Below, one piece after another: positions 26,165 to 34,444 of a DNA stretch of 64,000 nucleotides (positions are counted from its first letter, which is position 1; each line of letters opens with the position of its first letter). This stretch comes from DATAFF01 sp963744915 (GTDB lineage Bacteria; Pseudomonadota; Alphaproteobacteria; Rhizobiales; Aestuariivirgaceae). The notes beneath the pieces were generated by a model. The model did not search any database. It was not told the DNA's origin and saw only the letters and a program-made list of their open reading frames with translations. Position numbers and translations under genes: made by a program. The stretch lies in assembly GCA_963744915.1 (NCBI GenBank), contig CAVUUY010000022.1, positions 1-64,000 of the forward strand, read 5' to 3'.

Positions 26165-27541
26165 ATGGCCTCGCTCCGCGAGCGCCTGGTCGAGCGCTGC
26201 GGTGACGGCGCCGTGCGCCAGGGCGACGCGGTGCGGACGCTCGATCCAGGCTTTCACCGGGACAATCTCGCCGCCGACCTCGCCGTCTTCCCGGCATCGA
26301 CCGAAGAGGCGGCAGCGGTCGTCGCCCTGTGCCGCGCCGAGAACGTCGCCATCGTGCCGCAGGGCGGGCGGACCGGCATTGCCGGCGGCGCCGCCAGCAC
26401 CCTTGAGGCGGTGATCGTCTCGACCGCCCGCATGCGGCGGATCGTCGATCTCGACCCGCTGGCCCACACTGCCGTCGTCGAGGCAGGCGTGACGCTTGCG
26501 GCGCTGCAGCAGGCGGCCGCGGTCCATGGGCTCTCACCCGGCATCGACCTCGGCGCCCGCGACACCGCCACCATCGGCGGCATGGTTTCGACCAATGCCG
26601 GCGGCAGCGAGGCCTTCCGCTACGGCACGATGCGCCAGCGCGTCCTCGGCCTCGAGGCGGTGCTGCCCGACGGCACCGTGCTCAGCGACCTCACCTGCGT
26701 GCCCAAGGCTAATGAGGGTTATGACGTCAAGCAGCTGCTGATCGGTGCCGAGGGCACGCTCGGCATCATCACCAAGGCGGTGCTGCGCCTCGTCGCTGCC
26801 CCGCCGGCCCGGCTCGCCGCCCTCGCCGCCTGTGCCAGCGCCAAGGCGGCACGCGCCGCCCTCGACCGGCTGCAGCGCCAATCGGGGATGGCGTTGGTCG
26901 CTGCCGAGGCGATGTGGCGCGACCATGCGGTGTTCACCGCCCGCGCCAATGGCCTCGACGCCCTCGCCGACTTTGCGCAAGCGCCGCTCTATATTCTGTT
27001 CGAGGTGGGGGGCAGCGATGAGGCCGCCGCCGGGGCCGCATTCGAAGCGGCGCTCGCCGACGCGGTGGAAGCGGGCGAGATCGTCGATGTCGTGGTCGCC
27101 GCCACGCTGGCGCAGCGCGCCGGCATGTGGCGGCTGCGCGAGGACTGGGCGGTCGACCGCGCCTTTCCGGGGGGCCTGTGGTTCGACATTTCGGTGCCGC
27201 TCGGCGCGCTCGATGCCCATGTCGAAGCCATGACGCGACGCGTTGCCGCGGATTATCCGGACCATCGGGTGTTCGTTATCGGCCATCTCGGCGACGGCAA
27301 TCTGCATGTGACGGTGAATGCGTCGACGCCGATCAGAGACGCTTATGATGAAATCGCCCCGCTGATCTATGACGGCCTCAAGGAGATCGGCGGATCCTTC
27401 TCCGCCGAGCACGGCATCGGATTGGAGAAGCGCTCCGCGCTCGCACGCTATGGCGATCCCGGCAAGCGCGCCATGATGCGGGCGATCAAGCGCGCGCTCG
27501 ATCCCGGCGATCTGATGAACCCCGGCAAGATTTTCGCGTGA
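26165..27541 (+). CDS. FAD-linked 2-hydroxyacid oxidase (GlcD/D-lactate dehydrogenase type)
   Basis: The 458-aa flavoprotein is of the VAO/PCMH fold. The FAD pyrophosphate loop is VPQGGRTGIAGGAAS at about residues 63-77 and the FAD-contacting segment is IGGMVSTNAGGSEAFRYG. The C-terminal cap holds HLGDGNLHVTVN and the terminal NPGKIF signature of GlcD, D-lactate and D-2-hydroxyglutarate dehydrogenases. No Fe-S domain follows, so it is the single-subunit type. The exact hydroxyacid is not determinable. It starts directly after the methyltransferase stop. A perfect 16-bp palindrome lies just after its own stop codon. Confidence 0.85.
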   Translation: MASLRERLVERCGDGAVRQGDAVRTLDPGFHRDNLAADLAVFPASTEEAAAVVALCRAENVAIVPQGGRTGIAGGAASTLEAVIVSTARMRRIVDLDPLAHTAVVEAGVTLAALQQAAAVHGLSPGIDLGARDTATIGGMVSTNAGGSEAFRYGTMRQRVLGLEAVLPDGTVLSDLTCVPKANEGYDVKQLLIGAEGTLGIITKAVLRLVAAPPARLAALAACASAKAARAALDRLQRQSGMALVAAEAMWRDHAVFTARANGLDALADFAQAPLYILFEVGGSDEAAAGAAFEAALADAVEAGEIVDVVVAATLAQRAGMWRLREDWAVDRAFPGGLWFDISVPLGALDAHVEAMTRRVAADYPDHRVFVIGHLGDGNLHVTVNASTPIRDAYDEIAPLIYDGLKEIGGSFSAEHGIGLEKRSALARYGDPGKRAMMRAIKRALDPGDLMNPGKIFA

Positions 27542-27543
27542 CT

Positions 27544-27559
27544 TGTGCCGAACGGCACA
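27544..27559. promoter_or_regulatory. Perfect 16-bp palindrome, candidate operator
   Basis: TGTGCCG-AA-CGGCACA is a perfect inverted repeat three bases after the oxidase stop and about 60 bases before the 564-aa orphan gene. A near copy, TGTGCCG-TT-CGTGACA, lies at 35744-35759 before the chaperone genes. No U-tract follows, which argues against a simple terminator. A role as a regulator site is inferred. Confidence 0.4.
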
Positions 27560-27612
27560 GAAGACGGAGTCCCTTTCCGCTAAGGGTCCTGCCAGTCAAA
27601 CCGGGGAGTGTC

Positions 27613-29307
27613 ATGGGGAACCTTCAGCCTACAGGAACGAGCAGCAAACCGACGCCGCCGAGCACGCCACGTGGAAGCCGATCCGGCAACGGGTTGAATT
27701 TCGAGGCGACCGCGCTTGGCCAGACCGTCCATTCGATGGGGAGCCATGCCCAGGGCGCTCCCTCGCCGACGATCACGCCCTTGCCGCCGGATGCGACGGT
27801 CTCCGTGCTGACGCCGCAACAGATCAGCGCGCTCGGACCTGCAATCACGCCGCGCAAGCAAATTGTGGTCGGTGAAATTGGGTGTCCGCCGATGACGCTC
27901 ACCGGCAAGACAGCAACCTATACCGCCAAGATCACAGGGCTCGAGCTCGGAAGTTTCCTCGCAACGGCGTTTTTCACCGAGCTCGATCGCGCGCTCGAGC
28001 GCGAGCTTAAAAGTTTCTTGGGCGATGACTTTCTCCAGAAGCAGGCCTCCGATAACGGGATTGAAATCCGTTTCACAGTCCGGCTTCCTTCCAGCGCGGA
28101 GGTTCGGCCCCGATTGCGACTTTCTGGAGGACCTTTGCAAACTCGCGCTAACAAATTCCATGAACTTGATGCACGGGTGAAGAGTGCCACTTCGCGGACA
28201 CGGAATCTGTTTTGCAACATGCTGGATCTTGGGCTCGCTCCCGTTGAAATCTGCAAGTTGACGTATAATGAAGACGTTCGCGAGAGTTTATCCAATTCCA
28301 TGGATTGGAAATTGAACACTCGGACATCGCATTCAGAGTATCAGGATGAAGTTAAAAAACGCAGGGAGTGCATCAAAGCGTTCATGGATGAAGGTTGCTT
28401 TGAATTCGCCCTGGTTTTGCTGGACGATTTTGTGCGCGACCCTGAGCTCTCGGCGAAATTCGCATTCGATCATGCACGAACGACATTGGCGGACGGATCC
28501 TCGGTCATCGACGGTGGTCCGATATTCAAGAGCGGAGAGAATCTACATTTCAGACAACTGAAGGCCCTCATCTGTGTCAACAGATGCAGCAGCGATGCTG
28601 CTTTGGCGGGGCGGATCGTGCTGCGCGAAATTTTGACGACCGACAAAAGTTCGCTCATGTGGCAACCATACCAAGGTTTTGTCCTCAAGGAGATCAGTGA
28701 AAAGGCAAGCAGGCTCGACGAGGCTTGGCGCTTTGCATTTCTGGGTGATCTGCTCGATCTGCCGGGGATCGATCGTGGGGAATTGTTCCGGAATCCGAAG
28801 GCAAAGCTGTTTCTGAGCGCCTTTCCCGAGCTGTACAATGACGTGGTCGACAAGGGCAGCGGACTCGTGGTTGCTCTTGGACCGTTCCATGCGCTCGAGG
28901 TTCATTACCAAGAGATCTTCCGAATGAGGATGAAGCGGCTGGAAGAGAAGTTTGTGTTCGCAGGGACGTCGGACCAGCTCGAGATCCTTGCGAGATCTCC
29001 GCATGCGCCAATATCAGTAAAATCCATCGACCTGTTCCTCGATCTGATCGACGCTGCGACCTACTGCACGGGGCAGGTGAGAACCGCGATTGGCGCTTTG
29101 ACGTTTCTTGCCTCCCGAAAAGAGCTTTCCGGCGAGCAGAAGCAAAAGGTCGTCGCTCTGTGCAACCAGGTGAAGATGGCCGTGCGCTTCGATCCGGATC
29201 CCGAGGTCACCAAGAATTTCGACTCTGTCGTGACGGAGACGGACGTAATCCTTGCCGCCATTTCGGCGCCGGGGAGCAGAGAAACGAAACCGGACGCGGA
29301 AGTCTAG
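27613..29307 (+). CDS. Orphan 564-aa protein with disordered N-terminus, candidate secreted effector
   Basis: I do not recognise this protein. Residues 1 to about 85 are rich in Pro, Ser, Thr and Gly (MGNLQPTGTSSKPTPP at the start), the usual look of a type III secretion signal region. The remaining sequence looks mainly alpha-helical, with segments such as FLATAFFTELDRALERELKS and FALVLLDDFVRDPELS, and could form a helical-repeat fold. There is no signal peptide or membrane helix. The DNA is visibly lower in GC than its flanks, suggesting recent acquisition. The ATG at 27613 has GGGGAG upstream. Upstream is a palindrome shared with the chaperone locus; downstream is a repeat cluster. The effector assignment is inference. 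Confidence 0.4.
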   Translation: MGNLQPTGTSSKPTPPSTPRGSRSGNGLNFEATALGQTVHSMGSHAQGAPSPTITPLPPDATVSVLTPQQISALGPAITPRKQIVVGEIGCPPMTLTGKTATYTAKITGLELGSFLATAFFTELDRALERELKSFLGDDFLQKQASDNGIEIRFTVRLPSSAEVRPRLRLSGGPLQTRANKFHELDARVKSATSRTRNLFCNMLDLGLAPVEICKLTYNEDVRESLSNSMDWKLNTRTSHSEYQDEVKKRRECIKAFMDEGCFEFALVLLDDFVRDPELSAKFAFDHARTTLADGSSVIDGGPIFKSGENLHFRQLKALICVNRCSSDAALAGRIVLREILTTDKSSLMWQPYQGFVLKEISEKASRLDEAWRFAFLGDLLDLPGIDRGELFRNPKAKLFLSAFPELYNDVVDKGSGLVVALGPFHALEVHYQEIFRMRMKRLEEKFVFAGTSDQLEILARSPHAPISVKSIDLFLDLIDAATYCTGQVRTAIGALTFLASRKELSGEQKQKVVALCNQVKMAVRFDPDPEVTKNFDSVVTETDVILAAISAPGSRETKPDAEV

Positions 29308-29369
29308 GGTTAGGACCCTTTCGGGAGATCGCCGCTCCCTCCTTTTCCCTTCTCCCCCGCGATTCGGCT

Positions 29370-29650
29370 TGGCGAGAAAGACCCCTCATCCGCCCCTCCG
29401 GGGCACCTTCTCCCCGTCAGTGATGGGGAAAAGGGAGAAATAAGGGGCGCAGCTCGCTCTTTTCCCCTCGCCCCGCGACAGCGGGAAATGGGGGGCGCGG
29501 CTCACTCTTTTCCCCTCGCCCCGCGCCAGCGGGGAGAGGGTGCCCGAAGGGCGGGTGAGGGGTGGTCGAGCTTGCAAAGAAGTTCTCCCCTCATGCGCCG
29601 CTTGCGGGGCACCTTCTCCCCGTCAGCACGGGGAGAAGGGAAATGGGGGG
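29370..29650. repeat. Cluster of GC-rich palindromic repeats (REP-like)
   Basis: The gap holds at least four related units. Units near 29380-29436 and 29583-29640 run in the same direction, both containing GGGGCACCTTCTCCCCGTCA. The unit at 29510-29563 is its inverse, containing GGGGAGAGGGTGCCCGAAGG. A shorter copy lies at 29453-29497, and the pair CTCTTTTCCCCTCGCCCCGCG recurs at 29456 and 29506. These are like the mobile palindromic elements found between genes in rhizobia and relatives. No gene is present. The units may act as hairpins at the message end. Confidence 0.75.
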
Positions 29651-30520
29651 CTAGAGCAGATCGAGCGGCACCTTGAGATAGACCTTGCCGTTGTCCTCGG
29701 GCTCCGGCATCTGGCCGGCCCGCATGTTCACCTGGATCGACGGGATGATCAGCTTCGGCATGCCGAGCGTCTTGTCGCGGGCCTCGCGCATGGCAACGAA
29801 TTCGTCCTCGCTCACCCCCTCGTGAACGTGGATATTGTTGCGCCGCTCCTCCTCGACGGTGGTCTCCCAGGCGAAGGTGCTGCGCCCGGGCGCCTTGTAG
29901 TCGTGGCACATGAACAGCCGGGTCGTGCCGGGCAGCGCGAAGATCTTGGCGATCGAGCGGTAGAGATCGCGCGCCGAGCCGCCGGGAAAATCGGTGCGGG
30001 CGGTGCCATAGTCCGGCATGAAAAGCGTGTCGCCGACAAAAGCCGCATCGCCGATGACATAGGTGAGGCAGGCCGGCGTGTGACCAGGCGTGTGCATGGC
30101 GTAGGAATCGATCGACCCGAGCGCGAATTCCTCCTGATCCCGGAACAGCTTGTCGAACTGGCTGCCGTCGCGCTCGAACGCGGTGCCGGCATTGAACACC
30201 TTGCCGAAGGTCTCCTGGACAACGATGATGCCGGCCCCGATGCCGAGCTTGCCGCCGGCCTTCGCCTGGATATAGGGCGCGGCCGATAGATGATCGGCAT
30301 GGACATGGGTCTCGAGCAGCCATTGGCAGGTGAGGCCATGGGCGCGCAGATAGGCGATGATCTTGTCGGCCGAGGTCCGGCCGGTCCGGCCTGACGCTGC
30401 GTCATAGTCGAGCACCGGATCGACCACGGCGGCGGCCCGGGTCGCCGGATCCGCCACCACATAGCTGACGGTGTTGGTCGCCTCGTCGAAAAAGGCCGTG
30501 ACATCAGGCCTCGGTGCCAT
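29651..30520 (-). CDS. MBL-fold hydrolase, persulfide dioxygenase/Blh-like
   Basis: The 289-aa protein is a metallo-beta-lactamase-fold enzyme. The metal-binding THVHADH motif lies at about residues 71-77, followed by HTPGHTPACLTYV and GDTLFMPDYGTARTDF. The GTARTDFPGG segment and the spacing of the ligands match ETHE1/Blh persulfide dioxygenases, which oxidise glutathione persulfide using one iron, rather than true glyoxalase II. A glyoxalase II-like activity remains possible. It is cytoplasmic, lies 14 bases downstream of the transporter gene on the same strand, and is probably in one operon with it. Confidence 0.82.
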   Translation of the reverse strand: MAPRPDVTAFFDEATNTVSYVVADPATRAAAVVDPVLDYDAASGRTGRTSADKIIAYLRAHGLTCQWLLETHVHADHLSAAPYIQAKAGGKLGIGAGIIVVQETFGKVFNAGTAFERDGSQFDKLFRDQEEFALGSIDSYAMHTPGHTPACLTYVIGDAAFVGDTLFMPDYGTARTDFPGGSARDLYRSIAKIFALPGTTRLFMCHDYKAPGRSTFAWETTVEEERRNNIHVHEGVSEDEFVAMREARDKTLGMPKLIIPSIQVNMRAGQMPEPEDNGKVYLKVPLDLL

Positions 30521-30533
30521 AGCGCGTCCTCCT

Positions 30534-31469
30534 TCAAAACCGTGCCGGAAACAGCCGGCGGGTCAGCCGGCCGTCGATCAGCGCCAGACCGAGCGCCACG
30601 GCGGCCATGCCGAACATATGGCGCAGCAGGAGCGGTTCTCCCAGCACCAACGTGCCGAGCAGAGTAGCATTGACCGGCACGATCAGCGTAACCAGGCTGA
30701 CATTGCCGGCCCCGGAGCTGCGCAGGATGGCGAAGAACAGCACATAGGCGATAGCGGTGCACAAGAGGCCGAGGGCGGCGATGGCGATGAGGCTGTGCGC
30801 GCTCGCCGCCATCAGCGGCTGGGGGCCGTCGATCGCGAAGGCAAGCGGCAGCATCACCGCCGAGGAGCACAGCGTCTGCGCCGCCGACACGGAAAGCGGC
30901 GGGTGATGCGCCAGCCGCCGTCCCCAGACGCTGGCGAAGGCGTAGCACAACGCCGCCCCGAGCACCGAGAATTCGCCCACCATGTTGCGCCCGAGACCGG
31001 CAATGGCATCGAGCCCGACCATGCAGCCGATGCCGCTCAACGCCACCGCCACGCCGGCGAGCTGGTTGCCGACCAGCGGCTCGTCACGGGTGAAAAGATG
31101 CGCCACCATGATGGCGAAGAACGGCATCGTGGCATTGAGGATCGCCGCCACCCCCGAGGCGATGTCGCGCTGGCCCCAGATGATCAGCATGAACGGGACG
31201 ATGTTGTTGATGACGCACATCACCATGATGTCGCGCCACTGGAGGCCGCCGCGCGGCAGCCTGAGCCCGACCAGCAGCATGGCGATCCACAGGAACGTGG
31301 CCCCGCCCGCCAGCCGCAGCGCCACGATGGTCAACGCCGGCAGATCCTTGAGCGCTATCGCGTTGAAGAAGAAGGATGCGCCCCAGATCGCGCCGAGGAG
31401 AATGATCAACAGCCATTGCCTGGCCCCCATCTGGCGATGAATCACGGGATTGAGCTCGGTCGGTGACAT
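30534..31469 (-). CDS. EamA/DMT-family membrane transporter
   Basis: The 311-aa protein has about ten hydrophobic segments arranged as two EamA repeats. The first begins LLIILLGAIWGASFFFNAIA and the second near AGLGRNMVGEFSVLGAALCYA. The conserved ends PVNATLLGTLVLGEPLLLRH and a short basic C-terminus fit drug/metabolite exporters. It would sit in the inner membrane. The substrate is unknown; the neighbouring persulfide-dioxygenase-like gene might hint at sulfur metabolites, but this is weak. The ATG at 31469 is taken as start. Confidence 0.85.
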   Translation of the reverse strand: MSPTELNPVIHRQMGARQWLLIILLGAIWGASFFFNAIALKDLPALTIVALRLAGGATFLWIAMLLVGLRLPRGGLQWRDIMVMCVINNIVPFMLIIWGQRDIASGVAAILNATMPFFAIMVAHLFTRDEPLVGNQLAGVAVALSGIGCMVGLDAIAGLGRNMVGEFSVLGAALCYAFASVWGRRLAHHPPLSVSAAQTLCSSAVMLPLAFAIDGPQPLMAASAHSLIAIAALGLLCTAIAYVLFFAILRSSGAGNVSLVTLIVPVNATLLGTLVLGEPLLLRHMFGMAAVALGLALIDGRLTRRLFPARF

Positions 31470-31962
31470 GGTGAGCCGTCTAGCCCGCCGCAGCCGCCCA
31501 GGCGATCCGATTCTTGCGCCGATGTCGCGGGCGAGAGATGCAAGGGGAGAAGGGATCTGCCACTTTCCCCTCGCTCTCGAAGACCGCTCCCGGAGCTACC
31601 GGGACCGGGGACCGACCCATCCACGGCTCGAGTCCGGAATGCATCGGTGCGGAGAGGCGCGGAACTGTACATGACGGTTCCGCGCACTCTTGCCTCGCGG
31701 TTCCGCATCCAGCGAGACCGGCATCCGCGGCTTGCCCGGCGCAAGCTTGCGCAAGGGGCACGCGGCGGACAGGAAGAGCCATGCTAGCGACAGGCTTCGA
31801 ATGTCGGCAACGGATCGCCGCAAAGCCGTCAGGAAAATGCACGCTGTCCCACCCGGGATTCACGAGGAACCATGCTTGGACCCGATGCTGCCGCCCCGCC
31901 GCGTCACTGTCTGCCTTGCTATTGCCCTTTTCCACAGGACACGCACAAGTCCTTGACCAGCC
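31470..31962. other. 493-bp stretch without a recognisable gene
   Basis: Short frames exist in all directions but none has recognisable composition, ribosome-binding site or motif. A few GC-rich inverted segments occur, such as AAGCTTGCGCAAG around 31742 and GCGCGGAACTGTACATGACGGTTCCGCGC near 31660-31686 (a strong hairpin). It lies between the transporter start and the end of a decayed flavoenzyme gene, so it is probably leftover DNA plus the transporter promoter. Confidence 0.5.
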
Positions 31963-34034
31963 TTACAAATCCTTGGCGAGACGCAGCCCGTCATAAATCC
32001 CCGCATGAATGTTGCGGGCTGCCACCGCATCGCCGATCCTGAACAGCTGGAAGGTGCCGTCCGGGTTGTTGACGAGCCGCTGCGGCCGCCCGGCGACGAG
32101 CGCGTCGTAATCGACCTCGCCCCGGTTGCGCGACAAGTCCTTGAGCTCGAAATAGAGCTCGGCGAAGGGCAGCGTCGCGGCCTCGACCACCACCTGGTCC
32201 ACCACCCGCTCGCCGCATTCCCTCTCGCTGTAGGGCGACCACAAGTGGCGGCGATCCGGTTGCCGACCCGGCTGAGCCGCGTCACCCGCATCATCGGGGT
32301 GATCCGCACATTGGCATCGTGCAGCTTCTGCATGTAGGGCACGAGGTTCAGCCCGCCCATCTCGGGGGCGAAGAACCGCTCGGGCGTCACGAGCTCGAGC
32401 TGCGGCGCCGCTCTCGACCAGGACTTCGGCGGCCGCCATGCCGGGATGGGCGCCATTGTCGTCGTAGAGCAGCACATTCTCGGCCGGCTTGACGTCGCCG
32501 GCGAGGATGTCCCAGCTCGATACCGCAAGCGTCGCCGCCCGCCGCGATCGGCGCCGGTGCAGGGCAGCCCGCCGGTGGCGACGATCACCACGTCCGGGGC
32601 GAGCGGCGAGCACGTCGTCGCGATCGGCGAAGCGTGTTGAAACGCATGTCGACGCCCGAGCCGCTCGAGCTCCGACAGGCGCCAGTCGACGATGCCGATG
32701 AGCTCCGCCCGTCGCGCCACCCGGATGGCCAGGCGGAGCTGCCCGCCGGCTTCGCCTGCTGCCTCGAGCAGGGTGACCGCATGGCCGCGCTCGGCCGCAA
32801 CCCGCGCCGCTTCGAGGCCGGCCGGGCCGGCGCCGACCACACGATCACGCGCCGGCTCCCGGTCGTGCTGCGCGCGATCGCTGTGCGGCATCGTCGCTTC
32901 GCGCCCGGTGGCCGGATTGTGGATGCACAGCGCCTCATCGCCCTCATAGATCCGGTCGAGGCAGTAGGTCGCGCCGACGCAGGGGCGGATCTCGCGCCTC
33001 CTCGGCCGTCGCGCCATCTTGGCGGCGATATGCGGGTCGGCGATATGGGCGCGCGTCATGCCGACCATGTCGAGCTTGCCCTCGGCGATGGCGTGGCGGG
33101 CGGTCGCCACATCGTTGATGCGGGCGGCGTGGAACACCGGGAAGCGGGTGGCGGCCCTGACCTCGCCGGCGAAATCGAGATGCGGCGCCGAGCGCATGCC
33201 GGTGACCGGGATCACCCGCGACAGCGGCCCGTCGATGCTCGATATGACCGCGGATGATGTTGAGGAAGTCGATCTTGCCGGTCTCGACCAGCCGCTGGCA
33301 GATCTCGAGCCCTTCCGCGCGCGAAATGCCCTTGTCCCAGTCCTCGTCCGCGACCAGCCGGCGCCGACGATGAAGTCGGGGCCGACCGCCGCGCGCACCG
33401 CATCGATGACCATCAGCGAGAAGCGCAGGCGGTTGTCGAGCGAGCCGTCGTAGTCGTCGCGGCGGTGGTTGGTGGCCGGCGACCAGAACTGGTCCAGGAG
33501 ATGGCCGTAGCATTCGAACTCGAAGCCGTCGAGACCGGCCGCCTGCATGCGCTGCGCGGCGGCGGCATAGTCGCGCGACGATGCGGTCGATGTCCCAGTC
33601 CTCCATCTCCTTGGGAAGCGCGCGATGCGCCGGCTCGCGCACCGGCGAGGGGGCGAGCACCGGCAGCCAGTCGGCCTTGTTCCAGTTGGTGCGCCGGCCG
33701 AGATGGGTGAGCTGGATCATCACCGCCGCGCCGTGCTCGTGGCATTCGTCGGTGAGCCGCCGCAGCCACGGCACGATCTCGTCGCGATAGGCATGGAGAT
33801 TGCCGAAGGCCGGCGGCCGAATCGCGCGCGACGATCGCCGAGCCCGCGGTCATGGTGAGGGCGATGCCGCCCTTCGCCTTCTCGACATGGTAGAGCCGGT
33901 AGCGGTCGCTTCGGCATGCCGTCCTCGGAATAGTTCGGCTCATGCGCGGTCGACATCAGCCGGTTCTTCAGCGTGAGATGCTTCAGCCGAAATGGTTGAA
34001 GCAAAGGATCATTTGCGCGGTGAATGGTCGTCAT
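31963..34034 (-). pseudogene. NADH:flavin oxidoreductase (2,4-dienoyl-CoA reductase/N-methylproline demethylase-like), multiply frameshifted
   Basis: The gene starts at ATG 34034 (MTTIHRANDPLLQPFRLKHL) and ends GIYDGLRLAKDL at 31963, about 680 codons. It shows the OYE-type FMN barrel (LTHLGRRTNWNKADW, then DGFEFECYGHLLDQFWSPAT), the 4Fe-4S cysteine region (CVGATYCLDRIYEGDEALC) and an FAD motif (VVGAGPAGLEAARVAAERG). Following this order requires at least eight changes of frame, near 33915, 33830, 33580, 33365, 33240, 32545, 32425 and 32240. Substituents between breaks are well preserved, so decay is recent, or this stretch of the assembly is poor. The family demethylates N-methylated amino acids or reduces unsaturated acyl-CoA. 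Confidence 0.8.
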
Positions 34035-34138
34035 GACGAGAACTTTGCCCTCAGCCGCACCGTCCCGCAATGCGAATGGCCCCGCCACTACGGCATTGCT
34101 AGATTGCAACGTGATTCGCCACGAGGGGAGATTCCACA

Positions 34139-34369
34139 ATGATCCGGTTCGGCAACAATGAGAAGAAAGGCCCCATCACCGCGCCCGCTGCGGCCGAGCC
34201 GGGATCGCGCTCGTCAACTTCTGAATCTGCCGACGAATCGCTGGGCGAGCGGGTTTCGCAGCTCACGCCGCATGAACGCGCCGTTCGGGACGTCGAAAAA
34301 TTTACCTCCAGCATGACCGATGACGTCGCGGGTCGGAGCTGCGTGTCTAATAAATGCAACTTGTTATAG
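34139..34369 (+). CDS. Small hypothetical protein ending in a CaaX-like CNLL
   Basis: The frame encodes 76 residues from ATG 34139, preceded by GAGGGGAGATTCCACA, a convincing ribosome-binding site. The N-terminal half is polar and Pro/Ala/Ser/Thr-rich (MIRFGNNEKKGPITAPAAAE), the middle is an acidic helix, and the extreme C-terminus is SCVSNKCNLL. Cys-Asn-Leu-Leu has the form of a eukaryotic prenylation box, with a second cysteine six residues earlier. It lies 75 bases before the ADP-ribosyltransferase gene. It may be a small effector, a truncated one, or spurious. I recognise no family. Confidence 0.4.
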   Translation: MIRFGNNEKKGPITAPAAAEPGSRSSTSESADESLGERVSQLTPHERAVRDVEKFTSSMTDDVAGRSCVSNKCNLL

Positions 34370-34389
34370 TCATAAAAGAACCGTATGCT
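34361..34389 (+). promoter_or_regulatory. Candidate promoter of the ADP-ribosyltransferase gene
   Basis: TTGTTA at 34361-34366 and TATGCT at 34384-34389 are 17 bases apart in an unusually AT-rich patch; each matches four of six consensus positions. A GC-rich hairpin (AGCCGC-TGTGG-GCGGCT, about 34399-34416) lies between this and the ATG at 34445. Prediction by eye only. Confidence 0.3.
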
Positions 34390-34444
34390 ACCTTTAAGAG
34401 AGCCGCTGTGGGCGGCTGGCTGAAGGTGGTGTGCGGGGGGCGGA

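Noticed and set aside
27613..27633. N-myristoylation signal at the start of the orphan 564-aa protein (MGNLQPT)
   Set aside because: Glycine is in place, but proline sits where the consensus wants a small residue such as Ser, Thr, Ala or Asn, so host myristoylation is unlikely.
28100..29250. An ADP-ribosyltransferase domain in the orphan 564-aa protein, by analogy with the other candidate effector
   Set aside because: No R...S...E-x-E order could be found; the helical pattern is different.
31690..31956. 88-codon plus-strand frame in the gene-poor stretch
   Set aside because: No ribosome-binding site, no motif, and codon pattern like neighbouring random frames.
34035..34138. A rhizobial tts box (TtsI site) before the small CaaX-like gene or the ADP-ribosyltransferase
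   Set aside because: No sequence near the long tts consensus was found in either gap, so control by TtsI is not supported.
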